NCBI GenBank assembly: GCA_001437625.1
Contig: LIAL01000001.1
Coordinates: 3,393 to 67,392, forward strand
Direction of reading: 5' to 3'
Length of the DNA stretch: 64,000 nt
Origin: Nitrosopumilus sp. BACL13 MAG-121220-bin23
Lineage (GTDB): Archaea > Thermoproteota > Nitrososphaeria > Nitrososphaerales > Nitrosopumilaceae
Part shown: positions 25,237 to 34,313 of the stretch, piece after piece
Numbering within the stretch: the first letter of the stretch is position 1
Layout of the letters: every line of letters starts with the position of its first letter
Made by a program: the position numbers and the translations under genes
The notes under the pieces: model-generated
Seen by the model: only the letters and a program-made list of their open reading frames with translations
Databases searched by the model: none
Told to the model about the DNA's origin: nothing

Positions 25237-25935
25237 TTATTCTAAAATATCATAATATTGATTTAGACGTTGGGTTAGCAAGTCTTTGTAATCTTCAGTA
25301 TTTTTTACAAATTCCATTCTTGAATTTTTTTCACTACTGACTAGGATGACCACTTGTTTAACTTCAATACCTGTTAATTCTTTGAACATTTTTGCATATG
25401 CTGTACCTTGAATAAAATGATCTGTCATCCATTCTTCTTTTTGATTACTTCTTTTTGTTTTATAATCAATAATTGATAATTCCCCCTCATATTCTGCTAT
25501 ACAATCTGAAGTTCCGGCAAGTTTCATTGCATAACTATAAAGTCTTAATTCTGTTCCATACACATTATCAATTTTTTGTAAAAATGGAATTAAATTATTA
25601 AAATGTGCAACTGATAGTAATCTTATTTGGTCTGTTTGTCTTACTTCGTTAATGTAATTTTCAATTAATTTGTGAGTTTCTGTACCTATAGTTACTGCTT
25701 CGCTAGTAATGTACTCTGCTGCTACTTCTCGTTCTTTCCAATTTTGTAAACTTTCTTTTTTTTCAATTGACATTGTTTTTTGTAGTATTGTTGTAATTGA
25801 TGGAAAAATTTCTCCACTGGGAGTTTCATAATAATGTGCATTATCTTTTTCAATTAATTTCGCTTGCTGAAAATTAATTGGAATGTGGTTATAGGATGAC
25901 ATTTTTATAATTATTTTATTGGTTAATATAGTCAT
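25237..25935 (-). CDS. PD-(D/E)XK nuclease (MGME1/phage exonuclease-like)
   Basis: 232 residues from an ATG at 25935; an in-frame ATG at 25902 is also possible. The core is GTETHKLIENYI (His/Glu of motif I), AGTSDCIAEYEGELSIIDYK, then TK. The latter gives Asp in GTSD and the D-x-K site (IIDYKTK), the order of PD-(D/E)XK exonucleases such as mitochondrial MGME1, RecB-type and many marine-phage nucleases. N-terminal FPSITTILQKT is also typical of that group. It probably degrades single-stranded DNA ends. It lies beside tRNA-Val; a viral origin is possible but not shown. Confidence 0.75.
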   Translation of the reverse strand: MTILTNKIIIKMSSYNHIPINFQQAKLIEKDNAHYYETPSGEIFPSITTILQKTMSIEKKESLQNWKEREVAAEYITSEAVTIGTETHKLIENYINEVRQTDQIRLLSVAHFNNLIPFLQKIDNVYGTELRLYSYAMKLAGTSDCIAEYEGELSIIDYKTKRSNQKEEWMTDHFIQGTAYAKMFKELTGIEVKQVVILVSSEKNSRMEFVKNTEDYKDLLTQRLNQYYDILE

Positions 25936-25992
25936 TTTGTATTTTTATCTTTTTTAAAAATATTCTAATTTGTAAATATTAAATTAAAATAA

Positions 25993-26086
25993 TGGACCCG
26001 ATGGGATTTGAACCCACGACCTTTGCGGGAATTTCTTCCTTACGCAGTGTGAGTGCGTCATCCAAACCAAACTAGACGACGGGTCC
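25993..26086 (-). tRNA. tRNA-Val (anticodon CAC) with 19-nt non-canonical intron
   Basis: The acceptor GGACCCG/CGGGTCC with discriminator A, D-arm GTCTAGTTTGGTTTGGAT, anticodon arm ACGCA-CTCACAC-TGCGT (anticodon CAC) and T-arm GTGGGTTCAAATCCCAT are all clear. 19 extra nt sit between anticodon stem and T-arm (26022-26040). They fold as a bulge-helix-bulge: central helix TGCG/CGCA, bulges TAA and AAG, inner stem GGAA/TTCC with a GAAA loop. Cutting after the second base of each bulge leaves a normal 5-nt variable loop, AGGTC, and a 75-nt mature tRNA. Confidence 0.93.
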
Positions 26087-26215
26087 AATCAATTTATGAC
26101 AGTGCCTGTTTTTTATCTTTAGTTTTTTGATATTTTGTAATTACCTAACCTTTTTCTATGAATTGTTGAAAGATATTTCATATCTCTAAAAGAATTTGAC
26201 ACTGTAATTGATAGG

Positions 26216-26428
26216 ATGAATTTGGCTTTTGACTCTGCTAATAATCTTGGTCAATTTATTGCTGCAGGAAGAATTCTATTTCAAATGAATGAATTTTTAC
26301 CTGATGATCTACAATTATCTCTTGAAGAAATAGATGATCCCAATGCTGCAAAATCCTTCATTCTTGAAAATGAATCAAACTTAAAAATTGCAATTAGAGA
26401 ATATCGTGAAAGTTTAATGTTACTTTAA
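26216..26428 (+). CDS. Small acidic helical protein, unknown
   Basis: 70 residues, acidic and helical (SANNLGQFIAAGRILFQMNE, then DLQLSLEEIDD, then AIREYRESLMLL). ATG at 26216. No TM, no Cys, no recognised family. It converges with the rpl40e gene with a 2-bp gap. Confidence 0.55.
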   Translation: MNLAFDSANNLGQFIAAGRILFQMNEFLPDDLQLSLEEIDDPNAAKSFILENESNLKIAIREYRESLMLL

Positions 26429-26430
26429 TT

Positions 26431-26598
26431 CTATTTCTTTACACCGAGATTTCTGTTCTTTAATCTCAAATATGGATTTCTACATTTTCTACATCTTGTT
26501 GCACTAATATCGTTCCTACCACCACATTTGAAACATATTTTCATAACTAAACGTGCTTGCTGTGCAATTCGTTTTTTTTCAGGGTCTGTGATAGGCAT
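26431..26598 (-). CDS. rpl40e: Ribosomal protein L40e
   Basis: 55 residues from an ATG at 26598, a size normal for archaeal L40e. It begins PITDPEKKRIAQQARL and has the zinc ribbon CFKCG...CRKCR, ending YLRLKNRNLGVKK. This is the zinc-binding protein that in eukaryotes is fused to ubiquitin; in archaea it stands alone. It is a structural protein of the large ribosomal subunit. It precedes sucD's stop on the same strand with a short gap. Confidence 0.95.
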   Translation of the reverse strand: MPITDPEKKRIAQQARLVMKICFKCGGRNDISATRCRKCRNPYLRLKNRNLGVKK

Positions 26599-26624
26599 TT
26601 AATTTTATCCTCAGTCTCTTCCTT

Positions 26625-27545
26625 TTATTCTAATCTATTTTCCATTTTTCCTGCTAATAAAACCGGAACTTCTGCTGGTCTTTTTGCTACTGGAATGTTT
26701 GCTTTGTTAAACATTGATACTTTTGATTCTGCAGATCCATAGGTTCCCATTACAATCGCACCTGCGTGACCCATTCGTTTTTCTTTTGGTGCTGCTCTTC
26801 CTGCAATGTATGCTACAGTTGGTTTGTTAAATCCTAAATCCATAATTTTTTGGGCTAACATTTCTTCAGAATCTCCTCCGATCTCTCCTACAATTACTAA
26901 TCCTTCTAGATCTGAAATATCTTTCACCATTTCAAATGCGTCAATTAGTCTGGTACCGTTTACTGGATCTCCTCCAATCCCAATTGTGATTGATTGTCCA
27001 AATCCTGCATTAGTTAGTGCATCTGAAATTTCATAAAGCAATGTTCCACTTTTTGATAATACTGCAATTTTACCTGCTTTGAAAGGCATTGGTGGCATAA
27101 TTCCAATTTTAATTAATTCTGGAATCATTATTCCTGGAGTATTTGGTCCGATGATTATTGCTCCTTTTTGTTTTGCTAAATCTAATGCTTCCATTGTATC
27201 TCTAATTGGTACATGTTCTGGGATTGCAACTAGTAATTTAATTCCTGAATTTAATGCATCTTTTGCTGCTCCTAAGAAAAATTTTGCTGGAACAAAAATA
27301 ATTGAAATTTTAGCATTTGTTGCATCTACTGCTTCTTGCATTGAATTGTATATTGGGATTGTTTCTTCAAATTTTTGACCACCTTTACCTGGAGTTACCC
27401 CTGCAACTACGTTAGTTCCATAAGATATCATTTGTTTTGCATGAATTGAACCGTATGAGCCTGTAATTCCTTGAACAATAACTCCTTTTTTCTCATAATC
27501 TGTATCTCCTGGTTTTCCTTTTAGTAATTCAAAAATATCTGTCAT
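26625..27545 (-). CDS. sucD: Succinate-CoA ligase (succinyl-CoA synthetase), alpha subunit
   Basis: 306 residues. The N-terminal CoA-binding domain has VIVQGITGSYGSIHAKQMIS and the nucleotide loop GVTPGKGG. GIGGDPVNGT lies in the ligase domain, and the phosphohistidine loop GHAGAIVMG places the active His near residue 260. Together with SucC it interconverts succinyl-CoA and succinate with nucleotide. In this lineage that serves the oxidative/reductive TCA branch and can link to the 4-hydroxybutyrate arm. It overlaps sucC by 4 bp (ATGA), so they form an operon. Confidence 0.95.
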   Translation of the reverse strand: MTDIFELLKGKPGDTDYEKKGVIVQGITGSYGSIHAKQMISYGTNVVAGVTPGKGGQKFEETIPIYNSMQEAVDATNAKISIIFVPAKFFLGAAKDALNSGIKLLVAIPEHVPIRDTMEALDLAKQKGAIIIGPNTPGIMIPELIKIGIMPPMPFKAGKIAVLSKSGTLLYEISDALTNAGFGQSITIGIGGDPVNGTRLIDAFEMVKDISDLEGLVIVGEIGGDSEEMLAQKIMDLGFNKPTVAYIAGRAAPKEKRMGHAGAIVMGTYGSAESKVSMFNKANIPVAKRPAEVPVLLAGKMENRLE

Positions 27546-28648
27546 TTTTTTGTCCCCATTACTGCTGCATTAATTGCTTCTTCAATTGAATCAAATATTT
27601 TGGTTTTAGAACCTTGTAACATCTCTTTTGCTTTTTCTGACTCAGTACCTTTTAGTCTTGAGAATACTGGTATGTCAATTAGATTATTTTCATATGCTTT
27701 AAGAAATGCTTCTGCCACAACTGTGGTCTTAACAATTCCTCCATACAAGTTTACTAGTATTCCTTTCACTCTGTTCAATTTACTTATCAAAGTTAATGCC
27801 TCATAAACTGATTCTGTAGTGGCGCCGCCACCAACATCTAGAAAACATGCTGGTTTTCCACCGTTATCTGATAACATATCTAGTGTTGACATTACAAGTC
27901 CCGCACCATTACCTACAACTGCTATATCTCCATCTAACTCTATTAATGAAAATCCACTTTTTTCAGCTTGTTCTTCTATCTCTGTTCTTTCTTGATATTT
28001 TTGTAATTCTTCATGTCTGAAATTTGCATTATCATCTGTTACAAATTTACCATCTAATGCCATCACTGTATCATCTTGCATAATTGCAAGTGGATTAATT
28101 TCTACTAATTCAGCTTCTTTTTCAATTGTTAATTTTGATAATTTTTTTAGTGTATCTACAACTCCTTCTGCCGTTATTCCTTCTAATCCCATCTCTTTTG
28201 CAACTTCTTTTGCAACTTCATCAGAGACATGTCCTAATCCTATTTCTTTAATAATTTGATTTTTGACTGATTCAATTTCAACCCCTCCGTCTGCTGATGC
28301 AATAATTGTGTAGCATCTTTTTGAACGATTTAGAAATATGGATAGGTATAATTCTTTTTTAATATCTGCCATTTTTTCTAGTAGAATTGCTCTTGCTTTT
28401 TCACCTTTAATTTCTAAATCCATTACCTGTGGATATTTAATGTCAAATTCATCATCATTTTGACATTTTTGAATGCCTCCTGCTTTACCTCTACCGCCTA
28501 CAGGTACTTGAATTTTAATTACAAATGGATATCCTAATTGTTTTGCATGTTTTCTTCCTTCTTCAATATTTGTTGAGGATATGCTATCAAGTAGACTAAT
28601 TCCATATTCTCGAAAAAGCTCTTTTGCTTGAAATTCTAATAGTTGCAT
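27542..28648 (-). CDS. sucC: Succinate-CoA ligase, beta subunit
   Basis: 368 residues with an ATP-grasp N-terminus starting MQLLEFQAKELFREYGI. Other family motifs are VPVGGRGKAGGI, LVEINPLAI with the metal ligands, and C-terminal FLDVGGGATTESVYEALTLI and ILVNLYGGIVK. The nucleotide-binding and flavodoxin-like domains are complete. sucD follows with ATGA overlap. The length is slightly shorter than bacterial SucC (about 388), as is common in archaea. Confidence 0.95.
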   Translation of the reverse strand: MQLLEFQAKELFREYGISLLDSISSTNIEEGRKHAKQLGYPFVIKIQVPVGGRGKAGGIQKCQNDDEFDIKYPQVMDLEIKGEKARAILLEKMADIKKELYLSIFLNRSKRCYTIIASADGGVEIESVKNQIIKEIGLGHVSDEVAKEVAKEMGLEGITAEGVVDTLKKLSKLTIEKEAELVEINPLAIMQDDTVMALDGKFVTDDNANFRHEELQKYQERTEIEEQAEKSGFSLIELDGDIAVVGNGAGLVMSTLDMLSDNGGKPACFLDVGGGATTESVYEALTLISKLNRVKGILVNLYGGIVKTTVVAEAFLKAYENNLIDIPVFSRLKGTESEKAKEMLQGSKTKIFDSIEEAINAAVMGTKK

Positions 28649-28688
28649 GCAAGTGAAGGGAATTTTACGGTCTTTATTAACTATGATG

Positions 28689-29018
28689 CTATTTTAATTG
28701 CTCTTGAAGAAAATCAACCATTTCTAAAAATCGATCTTTACTTTTTCTCAATAATTCTTGTGGATACTCTTCAATTCTAAAAACAAATTGTTGATGAAAA
28801 CTTGGAACTAGTATTCCTCCGGATGTGACCATTTGTTCAATTACATATCCTTTGGTGAGACTGCAAACAATTTCCTCATAAGATTCATCTTCTTCATCTA
28901 GAGTTTGTCTGTACAAAATAATCGGTCTGTTTGTTTTGGCAACAATGTCTGATCCTTTTTTTAATAGATCTACTAATTGTTGAATTTGCCAAGCATCTAG
29001 ACTAATCTGTTTTACCAT
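28689..29018 (-). CDS. Soluble protein, unknown
   Basis: 109 residues from the ATG at 29018; an upstream in-frame TTG at 29033 would add 5 residues. Helical and strand segments alternate: QISLDAWQIQQLVDLLKKGS; RPIILYRQTLDEEDESYEEI; EQMVTSGGILVPSFHQQFVF; SKDRFLEMVDFLQEQL. No Cys cluster or TM. It lies upstream of sucC on the same strand (41-bp gap), so could be part of that transcript. No family is recognised. Confidence 0.55.
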   Translation of the reverse strand: MVKQISLDAWQIQQLVDLLKKGSDIVAKTNRPIILYRQTLDEEDESYEEIVCSLTKGYVIEQMVTSGGILVPSFHQQFVFRIEEYPQELLRKSKDRFLEMVDFLQEQLK

Positions 29019-29129
29019 ACTTTGTCTATGCAATTTTCTATTTAACCATAATAAAACAAATCTTCTTCACACATTGTCATCAATAAAATTACTTAATTTT
29101 TAATTAAAATAAAGAAAATGATTTGGCAC

Positions 29130-29714
29130 TTATGCCATATCTAATGCTCTAGAATGTTTGCCTGTATGTGGTCTTTCTCCTGCATACTTTCTTCGCATGT
29201 GTCCTGATGGTCTTCCATAGATTAACTCTAAGAACCAAGACTCATGTTCAATCTCTTCAGCAAGAATATCTTTTGCAATATCGTATGTAACTGGATCTTT
29301 TCCAAATGTCATTTGACAAATTTTATTCCAATTAACAATTGCACCTTGTTCTGCTTTGAGGCATTTTTCTAGAATTGCTTTATGATCTGTTGGGTTTGCT
29401 GGAAGTTGTAAGAACTCACAACCTGACATTTTAATAAATGCAGTTGCATCATTTGGGAGAATTCCTCCTAATTGATAGATTCTTTCAAGACATGATTCAA
29501 AATGACTAAGATCTTCTAATCTTGCATCTTCAATAATTCCTTTGAGTCCTTCTCCTTCCATACCTGTACAATGTGCTCTGAGATTAGTAAAGTAATAGTA
29601 TGCTGTAAATTCAACTGCAGCATTTTTGATTAATTCCTTTACTAATTCATCCACATCTAGGCCGTTTTGTTTCAAAACGTTAATTCCAACAACGTTTGGG
29701 TTTGAATCAGACAT
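29130..29714 (-). CDS. Dps-like (DPSL/ferritin-superfamily) protein
   Basis: 194 residues. Ferritin-fold carboxylate motifs are visible: NAAVEFTAYYYFTNLRAHCT (helix A), IIEDARLEDLSHFESCLERI (helix B, Glu-x6-His type), KAEQGAIVNWNKI (helix C) and DILAEEIEHESWFLELIYGR (helix D, E-x2-H). Cys residues at AHCT, ESCL and SGCEF recall archaeal DPSL (thioferritin) proteins that protect against peroxide and store iron. It lies just upstream of ileS's stop region on the same strand. Cage formation is inferred from the family. Confidence 0.85.
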   Translation of the reverse strand: MSDSNPNVVGINVLKQNGLDVDELVKELIKNAAVEFTAYYYFTNLRAHCTGMEGEGLKGIIEDARLEDLSHFESCLERIYQLGGILPNDATAFIKMSGCEFLQLPANPTDHKAILEKCLKAEQGAIVNWNKICQMTFGKDPVTYDIAKDILAEEIEHESWFLELIYGRPSGHMRRKYAGERPHTGKHSRALDMA

Positions 29715-29759
29715 TTCTTTGTGTAGTAAATGATTCTAATAAAAATATTGCATTAAATT

Positions 29760-32700
29760 CTATTCTACGGATATTCTAATTTTTAGACCATCTATGTCAT
29801 CATCTTTGTATTCTTTACATGATTCTTCAAAATTTACTTTTTTTACTCTTACTAAAAATGCCAATTCCTCATCTCTTTCTTTAATCATTTCTAATGATTC
29901 TTCATCTAACTCTAAAATTGATGCCACTTCCAAAACATCAGTTGGATTATACCCTTTTTCTTTTCTGAGAGTTTGCAATCTTCTTGCAATATCTTTTACC
30001 AATCCTTTTGCCATCATTTCTTTATTTCTTAATGTTGAAATGAATACCACAAATTCATCTCTTTTTGATATTGCAAAATTTTCATTTGCATCAAAATCTA
30101 CAATGAAATCTTCTTTGTCTAATGAAATTATTTCATCATCAATTTTAAAATCATATTTTCCATTTTTTTGTAATACTAAAACAATTTCTTCTGGATTTGT
30201 TTCTTTAAACATGCTTACTATCTTTCCCATGTGCTGTTTTACTTTTGGACCTATTTTTTTTCTTTCTAATTCTAATGTTGCTTTTACTGGTAATCCTAAT
30301 TTTTTTAATTCTAGTAATTGATCTAGTCCACTTTCTTCTTCTGTTTCAAAAATGTTAAATTTCTCCACATTGAGTTGTGATTTTAGTAAATCTGTCAAAG
30401 ATTCTAATTTTATTTTCTGGTTCTTCTTTACACAAATTTGTGCTTCATTTAATGGCCATCGTCTTTTTAATTTCCCCTTCATTCTTGCAGCTGATGATAT
30501 GGATACTATGTCCTTCATAATGTCAAATGATTCTTCAATTTCTTCATTTACTAGTAATTCCTGATATTGTGGCCATTTGTCTAGTAGAATACTTTGTTTT
30601 CCCTGAAATACTGTTTGGTACAGATGTTCGCTGGTATATGGGCAAAATGGATGAATCAGAATATCTAGTGTTTTGAGTACTTCACTTAACACTGCATAAA
30701 TTGCAAGGCGTCTATTTTTCTTCTCTTCGGATTCATCCCATAACTCTCCTCTTGTAATTGGAATGTATATTTGACTAAGATTACTAATTATGAAATCATC
30801 TATTGCTTTTGCCCCCTCATGGAACTTACATGTCTCATTTTTTTCTGTCATTTTTTGAATTAATTTTTGAAGTTTTGACAATAACCAAATATCTGGGGAT
30901 GTTAGGGCATTGTTATTTTTAGCCCATTCTATTGTGTTTGTTTTATCAAAATTATCGTATTGACTATTTTGTTTAAAGTATAGATGCAGATTGAACAATG
31001 TGTTAATTACTTGATATGGTCTTGACATTAATTCATCCGTACTGAAACTAAGTGGTTCAATCGGACTTGCTTTCCACATGAAATAGAATCTTATCAAATC
31101 AACTGGATATTTTTTTAGTAGTTCTGCACCTTCCAAAACATTACCTTTACTTTTACTCATTTTTCTTCCTTTTTCATCTAGTACGTGCCCTTGAAACAAA
31201 AATGACTTGTATGGTGGAGTAGCACTATTGTTTAGAATTACATTTTCAATTAGTAATGTGTATGCCCAGCCTCTTGTTTGATCAATACCCTCAGTAAAAA
31301 ATGGCGCTGGGATTTCTTTTTCATATTCTTCATTTGTTAGTGATGCATATGGTGCAGCTCCACTATTATGCCATGTATCTAAAACATACTCTTCTCTTTT
31401 TGTTTTGACACTATTGCATTTTTTACATTTTACTGTTATGTTATCAATCCATGGTCTATGTAATTCAAAGTCTGGTCCATCTGGTAATTTATCTGCAGAA
31501 TCTACAATCTCTTTTCTTGTAAAAAACCAATTTTTTTCACCACAATCTTCACAATTCCATACTGGTAATGGGCAACCCCAAATCCTTTCTCGTGAAATAC
31601 ACCATGGATGTCTTTCTTTAATAATTCCTAAAAATCTATTTTTTGGTTGTTCAAAAAAGTATTCTACACTTTCTGCAGCCTCTATTGCTTTGTTACCTAA
31701 TCTATCTAACTTGTAAAACCAACCCCTTCTTGCCAGCCATACAATTGGATGATGTGATCTCCAACAAAGTGGATACTTGTGTTTTATTTTTCCAATTTTA
31801 ACTAATGCTTCACATTCTTTTAGATCTTCTACAATTACTCTATCTGCATCTCTAACAAACATGTCTTCGTATTTTCCTGCCTGATTGGTGAATTTTACTT
31901 CGTCATTTATTGGATTAAAAATTTTTACTTTTCTTTTATTTGCAATTTTGATATCTTCTTCTCCGTTTGCTGGTGATAAGTGCACTAATCCACTACCTGT
32001 ACTTGCATCAACAAATGATTCTGACACTGCAACGTGGTAGTTATCTAATTTTGAATATTCCTTTAACTCTGGAATTACATCTAGCAATGGATGGATGTAT
32101 TTTTTTCCTTCAAATTCAGAACCTTTGACTGTTTTTTGAATTTCATACTTCTCAATTTTTACTTCTAGCATGAACTCCTCTAATCTTGTTTTCCCTATCA
32201 CCCATGTTTCATTTTCTACTTTGACATACGCATAATCTTCATTTGGATTTAATCCGACCATTGCATCTGTAACAAGTGTAAATGGCATTGTAGTCCATAC
32301 AACTAAAAATGCATCTTCGTTCACTAACTTTACTTTGTAGTACAGTGATGGATCCTTAACTTCTTCATATCCTTGATTAACTTCTGCATGACTTAGTGAT
32401 GTTTGACAGCTTGGACAATATGCAATAACTGTAAAGTCTTCTTCTAGAATTTTATTTTCATATGCTTTTTTGAGTACTTGCCATTCTCTTTCTATAAATT
32501 CATCTTTAAACGTCCAGTATGCTTTTTTATGATTAAAGGACATTCCAAGTAAATCATCTACTTCGACCCATGTTTTGTTAAATTTCTCTACAACTTTTTT
32601 GCATTCTGAAACAATTCTTTCTACTCCAAATTCTTTGATGGCTTCTGTTTTTCCACCTGAAACTCCTAATTCTTTTTCAACTTGTAATTCTACTGGTAGT

Positions 32701-32957
32701 CCTTGTGTGTCCCATCCGCCATTAAATTGGATTTTTTTACCTTGTAATGTGTTAAATCTATACCATAAATCCTTCATTACTCTGCCTCTAAGATGACCTG
32801 CATGTGGAATCCCGTTCATTGTTGGAGGTCCTTCAATGAATCTAATTTTTTCAGGCTTATCTGATGCAAAAATTAGTTTTTCAATATCTATGGATTTGAT
32901 ATATTCTTTAATTTCTGATTCTATTGCTTTTGCATCAAATTTTGAATTTAACTCCAT
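29760..32957 (-). CDS. ileS: Isoleucine-tRNA ligase
   Basis: 1065 residues, typical for the archaeal/eukaryotic-type enzyme. HIGH motif: PHAGHLRGR (about 50). KMSKS motif: KMSKSKGN with Met at residue 600. An editing domain (CP1) and Cys-x2-Cys zinc sites occur (YCPSCQTS; CEDCGEK; CKKCNSVK). The C-terminus has an anticodon-binding region. It charges tRNA-Ile with isoleucine. It is divergent from purD with an 87-bp spacer. It is a housekeeping gene of normal length with no visible defects. Confidence 0.97.
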   Translation of the reverse strand: MELNSKFDAKAIESEIKEYIKSIDIEKLIFASDKPEKIRFIEGPPTMNGIPHAGHLRGRVMKDLWYRFNTLQGKKIQFNGGWDTQGLPVELQVEKELGVSGGKTEAIKEFGVERIVSECKKVVEKFNKTWVEVDDLLGMSFNHKKAYWTFKDEFIEREWQVLKKAYENKILEEDFTVIAYCPSCQTSLSHAEVNQGYEEVKDPSLYYKVKLVNEDAFLVVWTTMPFTLVTDAMVGLNPNEDYAYVKVENETWVIGKTRLEEFMLEVKIEKYEIQKTVKGSEFEGKKYIHPLLDVIPELKEYSKLDNYHVAVSESFVDASTGSGLVHLSPANGEEDIKIANKRKVKIFNPINDEVKFTNQAGKYEDMFVRDADRVIVEDLKECEALVKIGKIKHKYPLCWRSHHPIVWLARRGWFYKLDRLGNKAIEAAESVEYFFEQPKNRFLGIIKERHPWCISRERIWGCPLPVWNCEDCGEKNWFFTRKEIVDSADKLPDGPDFELHRPWIDNITVKCKKCNSVKTKREEYVLDTWHNSGAAPYASLTNEEYEKEIPAPFFTEGIDQTRGWAYTLLIENVILNNSATPPYKSFLFQGHVLDEKGRKMSKSKGNVLEGAELLKKYPVDLIRFYFMWKASPIEPLSFSTDELMSRPYQVINTLFNLHLYFKQNSQYDNFDKTNTIEWAKNNNALTSPDIWLLSKLQKLIQKMTEKNETCKFHEGAKAIDDFIISNLSQIYIPITRGELWDESEEKKNRRLAIYAVLSEVLKTLDILIHPFCPYTSEHLYQTVFQGKQSILLDKWPQYQELLVNEEIEESFDIMKDIVSISSAARMKGKLKRRWPLNEAQICVKKNQKIKLESLTDLLKSQLNVEKFNIFETEEESGLDQLLELKKLGLPVKATLELERKKIGPKVKQHMGKIVSMFKETNPEEIVLVLQKNGKYDFKIDDEIISLDKEDFIVDFDANENFAISKRDEFVVFISTLRNKEMMAKGLVKDIARRLQTLRKEKGYNPTDVLEVASILELDEESLEMIKERDEELAFLVRVKKVNFEESCKEYKDDDIDGLKIRISVE

Positions 32958-33044
32958 CTGGATTTTGATGTGTGTGTGGCATTATAAAGATAAACAGATT
33001 TTTTGAGAATTGGATTATATAATTGAGCAACTGATATTTTTTTA

Positions 33045-34313
33045 TTGGTAAATATCCTTGTAATTGGGTCTGGTGGACGAGAGCATGCATTATCTTGGAA
33101 GTTGTCTCAAAGTAATAAAGTTGAAACTGTTTTCACTGCTCCAGGTAACGGTGGTACTGAAAACAATGTTCCTATTGATATTAATGATTTAGATGGATTA
33201 GCTGAATTTGCACAAAAAAATAATTGCTTTACTGTGGTTGGACCTGAAGATCCACTAGCTGCTGGAATTGTTGATAAATTCAATAAATTAAATCTCAGAG
33301 TTTTTGGACCGTCACAAGCAGCTGCACAACTTGAATCTAGTAAAATCTGGGCAAAAAATTTTATGAAAAGAAATAATATTCCTACAGCAAGATTTGAAAT
33401 ATTTGATGATCCTCAAAAAGCAGAAGATCATGTAAACTCAATTGATTACAATGTTGTAGTAAAAGCTGATGGATTAGCTGCTGGAAAAGGAGTAATTGTT
33501 TGCAACAATAAAGATGAGGCTATTTCTGCTATACAAACAATTTTGGTAAAAAAAACATTTGGCAATGCTGGAAATAAAATTATTATCGAAGAGAGAATTG
33601 ATGGTATTGAGGCTTCTTACATTGCAATATCTGATGGCAATGTGGCACTTCCAATGGCCTCTAGTCAGGATCATAAAAGAATCTTTGATGATGATAAGGG
33701 TCCCAATACTGGAGGCATGGGTGCGTATTCTCCAACACCTGTGATTACTGATGTCTTGGCAAAAAAAATCCAAGAGGAAGTAATTGAAAAAACTATCCAT
33801 GCCATGAAAAGTGAAGGAATTTCCTTTAAGGGATTTTTGTATGCTGGAATTATGCTTAAAGATGGCGTGCCATATGTTTTAGAATATAATGTTCGCATGG
33901 GTGATCCTGAATGTCAACCCATTACGATGAGAATGAATTTTGATTTGTATGATTATTTTGTTGCAAGTGTTGATGGTACATTGTCTTCTATGCCTTTACT
34001 TTCTTGGAAAGATCAATTTGCTGTATGTGTTGTTTTAGCAGCTAGTGGATATCCTGACACATATCCTACCAATGATGAGATTACTGGTTTTGATTCTATT
34101 TCAAATAACACTCATGTTTTTCATGCTGGAACTAAGAAATCTGATGGAGGAATTTTTTCTAATGGTGGACGTGTTTTGGGAGTTACCTCTTTGGGTGATT
34201 CTTTAGATTCTGCAATAAATAATGCTTATTCTGCAACTGAACAAATTATCTGGTCTAACAAATACTGCAGAAAAGATATTGGTAAAAAAGGACTATCTTA
34301 TTTTTCAGACTGA
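33045..34313 (+). CDS. purD: Phosphoribosylamine-glycine ligase
   Basis: 422 residues from a TTG at 33045. ILVIGSGGREHALSWKLSQS is the N-terminal signature. ATP-grasp motifs include KADGLAAGKGVIVCNN, DHKRIFDDDKGPNTGGMGAY and EYNVRMGDPECQPI, all intact. It catalyses step two of purine synthesis. Its 3' end overlaps the convergent 5-formyl-THF cyclo-ligase gene by 16 bp. With folD and purN nearby this forms a purine/one-carbon cluster on both strands. Confidence 0.96.
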   Translation: MVNILVIGSGGREHALSWKLSQSNKVETVFTAPGNGGTENNVPIDINDLDGLAEFAQKNNCFTVVGPEDPLAAGIVDKFNKLNLRVFGPSQAAAQLESSKIWAKNFMKRNNIPTARFEIFDDPQKAEDHVNSIDYNVVVKADGLAAGKGVIVCNNKDEAISAIQTILVKKTFGNAGNKIIIEERIDGIEASYIAISDGNVALPMASSQDHKRIFDDDKGPNTGGMGAYSPTPVITDVLAKKIQEEVIEKTIHAMKSEGISFKGFLYAGIMLKDGVPYVLEYNVRMGDPECQPITMRMNFDLYDYFVASVDGTLSSMPLLSWKDQFAVCVVLAASGYPDTYPTNDEITGFDSISNNTHVFHAGTKKSDGGIFSNGGRVLGVTSLGDSLDSAINNAYSATEQIIWSNKYCRKDIGKKGLSYFSD

